This document shows, in pieces, positions 7,839 through 9,679 of a DNA stretch of 9,679 nt (the first letter of the stretch is position 1; every line of letters begins with the position of its first letter). This stretch comes from an uncultured Gammaproteobacteria bacterium. GTDB lineage: Bacteria; Pseudomonadota; Gammaproteobacteria; SZUA-140. The notes beneath the pieces are model-generated. The model was not told the DNA's origin. It saw nothing but the letters and a program-made list of their open reading frames with translations, and searched no databases. The stretch spans positions 1-9,679 of the forward strand of contig CALZIG010000220.1 in the NCBI GenBank assembly GCA_945787585.1, written 5' to 3'. The position numbers and the translations under genes are program-made.

Positions 7839-9461
7839 AATGTCATAGTGAAAGCTAACAACTTTACCCAACCACGGTAACCACCCTGGATTTACATCCA
7901 GACCAGCAAGGCGAACAGGCAGACGTACATTATTAATCGCAGTATGAATATCCACGTGGCTCGGGCTAAACTTGATGGTCGCATCCATGCGTAGTAGCTC
8001 ACTGTTCCACACCTCAGTTTTTGCATACCAGCGCTGCGCTAGCGCATTTAGCTCACCTAAGGCGGGTAGCGGTGCAAGTTGCTCGAGTGCCTGTCGATTG
8101 TCGAAGCCAGTTTGCAGGCAGATAAAATCGACCACAGAGTCATCCTGATCAAGCTGTAACGTCTGGCCAAGTCGATATAACCAGCCCCAGCCATCTGGCA
8201 ATGCGCGCCAGTGTTCAGCCATGATTGCCTGGCACTCAGGCCGATTAAGAAAATTTAAACAGTAAAATAGCCCGCCCTGCTGAGTGTGAATGACGCGCTG
8301 TTCCGCTTCGGATAACGGGGGCGTAACATCAGCGCTGTCATCTTCATTCATGATGCTTTCACGAACGTTATTTGATGTTGAACGCACATCGATCTCTTTA
8401 TTAATGATGCCTTGTTTATTGCTTGAATCTTCAGATGATATTGAAGTTGAGGATGAGCGTCGCACCTGCTCTTTTGAATCTTTCTGTGCGAATAGCGCTG
8501 ATGTTAACAGATCATGCTGTTTATCTTGTATCGAATTATTTTCATTAGCTGTTGCGTCGACTAATTCTCTTTTACTTTCTTTGCGTGTTGTCTTTTCGTT
8601 GCTTTGTGTGACAGCATTCGATTTTATTGTTACATCGTCCTTCACCTGCGCCGGTTCTATTATTTTCCGATCATCATTCTCTGCAACTGAGATTGAATAC
8701 TGTCGTTGACGTTTAGCCAGGTAACGTATCAATGCATCCGGTGCGTGCTGCAATGCCAACGGTGCAACCTCCAGTGCAATAATCAGCAGTGCCAGTAGGT
8801 AGCGTGGCTGTTCATATTCAGTCTGCTTAAACAGCGGTTGCCAGCGTATAAGTAACGGTTGCAGCAGGTGGGCCTGAATTTCTGGGACAGTAGTGATTGC
8901 CTCCACAGGAAGTGATTCATCTAAATAAGTCAATCGAATACCCAGCTTCCAGCTCAACTCATTGACTAACTGTTCGCTGTCAGCATCATTCAGCCGCAGC
9001 CACACATCTGCCAGTTTTTTTTGCTGATGAAGCTGGCTGCTGATGGCAGGCAGGTCAGTGAGGTATTCTGACAACAGCTGACGCAACGCGGCCGAGGGTG
9101 CCAATGAAAACAGATGTGACCAACGTTGCCAGTACCAGCGATGAGCGGCATGTCCACTGGCAAGATCCACTAATAGATACGCCAGCAGTTCAGTAAAGTT
9201 GTAAAATCGAATCGCATCGCTGTGCGCACCGGGTGGTTTTGCCTTGTCCAGTTTGTCGCGTGTGAGCTGGATTAATTCACGCGACAGCTGCTGCGCAGGC
9301 GCTTTGACACTTAACTGTCGAATAAACACCCAGCTTTCGTCAACTGCCCTAGGCCAGCTGGTGTGCGCTACTTCCTGTTGTAGCCGCTGTTGCTGAACGA
9401 CTGGGCCGCGAATCCGCAATTGGCCAATCGCGATATCATCTGCGCGCAACGTTTGTTCCAT
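7836..9461 (-). CDS. eCIS-associated conserved protein, 541 aa, with AT-rich disordered linker (accessory or tape-measure position)
   Basis: The protein has two conserved-looking parts. The N-terminal one (about 1-250) is helical and Trp/Leu-rich, with a patch at 88-116 (FTELLAYLLVDL, then HRWYWQRW). The C-terminal one (about 383-541) contains GGLFYCLNFLNRP (396-408) and ends with a strongly patterned stretch, VRLAGLDVNPGWLPWLGK (516-533) followed by VVSFHYDI. From memory, GGLFYLLNL-type and RAGLDxDPGWxPWLGRVxxFHY-type motifs recur together in hypothetical proteins next to eCIS ATPases; I cannot run the search. Between the parts, about residues 257-382 are polar, Ser/Asn/Lys/Asp-rich and probably disordered, encoded by AT-rich DNA. 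ATG 9461 was taken as start; GTG 9464 directly before it is an equally possible start, and neither has a clear Shine-Dalgarno. The gene starts 6 nt after the upstream stop and ends 8 nt before the ATPase ATG. Afp14-like tape-measure identity is possible by position only. Confidence 0.88.
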   Translation of the reverse strand: MEQTLRADDIAIGQLRIRGPVVQQQRLQQEVAHTSWPRAVDESWVFIRQLSVKAPAQQLSRELIQLTRDKLDKAKPPGAHSDAIRFYNFTELLAYLLVDLASGHAAHRWYWQRWSHLFSLAPSAALRQLLSEYLTDLPAISSQLHQQKKLADVWLRLNDADSEQLVNELSWKLGIRLTYLDESLPVEAITTVPEIQAHLLQPLLIRWQPLFKQTEYEQPRYLLALLIIALEVAPLALQHAPDALIRYLAKRQRQYSISVAENDDRKIIEPAQVKDDVTIKSNAVTQSNEKTTRKESKRELVDATANENNSIQDKQHDLLTSALFAQKDSKEQVRRSSSTSISSEDSSNKQGIINKEIDVRSTSNNVRESIMNEDDSADVTPPLSEAEQRVIHTQQGGLFYCLNFLNRPECQAIMAEHWRALPDGWGWLYRLGQTLQLDQDDSVVDFICLQTGFDNRQALEQLAPLPALGELNALAQRWYAKTEVWNSELLRMDATIKFSPSHVDIHTAINNVRLPVRLAGLDVNPGWLPWLGKVVSFHYDI

Positions 9462-9467
9462 CACCCA

Positions 9468-9679
9468 CTAGCTCAACAGTTGTCGGCTACGTTTATTGGC
9501 GAACACCTGAAAACCTGTTTTGATCTGAACCGCTGCGTTCGCCAACTGCACAATCTTCACCTGCGTTCCCTGTGGCGTGTGATCTTCGACTGCCAACATC
9601 GCGATCACTTGCTGCTGATTGTCGAGCAGTTGCAGTTGAGCACCCGGCGCAGGTATGCGGTTGAGTTTAACGTGTAATC
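9468..9679 (-). CDS. C-terminal 69 residues of an unidentified upstream protein (partial)
   Basis: A frame enters from the right edge and stops at TAG 9470-9468, 6 nt before the next gene's ATG. The 69 residues begin LHVKLNRIPAPG and end KRSRQLLS. They alternate hydrophobic and polar residues in a way that suggests beta strands (QLQLLDN, QQVIAMLAVEDH, TQVKIVQLANAAVQIKTGFQVFA), with a basic tail. I do not recognise the family. By position it should belong to the same eCIS operon, where baseplate, spike and fibre proteins usually precede the ATPase, but nothing in the fragment proves this. The tight spacing and shared strand are the main grounds for calling it a real gene end. Confidence 0.7.
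   Translation of the reverse strand, partial: LHVKLNRIPAPGAQLQLLDNQQQVIAMLAVEDHTPQGTQVKIVQLANAAVQIKTGFQVFANKRSRQLLS

Noticed and set aside
7828..7839. TTG start at 7839 for the ATPase
   Set aside because: It would place the start on the preceding stop region without a Shine-Dalgarno; ATG 7827 has GAGG at ideal spacing.
8290..8709. 139-codon + strand frame
   Set aside because: It lies antisense to the AT-rich linker of the 541-aa gene, has Cys/Ser-rich sequence without domain character, and has no own context; the minus-strand frame is clearly the coding one.
9390..9677. 95-codon + strand frame at the right edge
   Set aside because: It runs antisense across two tightly spaced minus-strand genes and shows no recognisable protein features.
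1..9679. CRISPR arrays, tRNA or rRNA genes, insertion sequences, riboswitches, terminators
   Set aside because: The window is almost wholly coding with gaps of 8 nt or less; I saw no spaced direct repeats, no transposase, no inverted terminal repeats and no hairpin followed by a T-run between genes.

Overview
The window reads as the 3' part of an extracellular contractile injection system (eCIS, the Afp/PVC/MAC-type headless phage-tail device) locus. The real genes are all on the minus strand, so transcription runs from right to left. Host assignment is weak. Moderate GC, Gln-rich proteins and ordinary ATG/SD starts would fit a proteobacterium, perhaps a gammaproteobacterium, but there is no rRNA or housekeeping gene to confirm it.

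Layout in transcription order: (1) 9679-9468, the last 69 residues of an unidentified upstream protein. (2) 9461-7836, a 541-aa protein whose two conserved-looking parts are split by an AT-rich, disordered linker. It lies directly before the ATPase, as accessory or tape-measure genes do in eCIS loci. (3) 7827-5818, a 669-aa tandem AAA+ ATPase of the Afp15/Pvc15 type, with a decayed first module and an intact second one. (4) 5825-4878, a 315-aa protein of unknown function with a helical middle and a Trp-rich C-terminal segment. (5) 4875-<1, one uninterrupted reading frame of at least 1625 codons that runs off the left edge. All junctions are -8 to +8 nt, so this looks like one polycistronic, translationally coupled unit. 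There is no intergenic stretch of any size, no terminator and no internal promoter that I can support.

The most interesting object is the giant frame. From the N-terminus it has a disordered and then strongly acidic region, a Pro/Gly/Ser linker, long Ala/Gln-rich helical stretches, a short hydrophobic segment followed by an annexin-like repeat, a second annexin-like repeat, a hydrophobic hairpin with a Gly/Ala-rich tail, and then the window edge. This layout and its place behind the ATPase suggest a very large eCIS cargo (effector). Its C-terminal, possibly toxic, domain would lie just outside the window. The 315-aa protein between ATPase and cargo is a candidate loading or adaptor factor. 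No sheath, tube, baseplate or fibre gene lies inside the window, so the eCIS reading rests on the ATPase, on the recalled family resemblance of the 541-aa protein and the giant protein, and on gene order.
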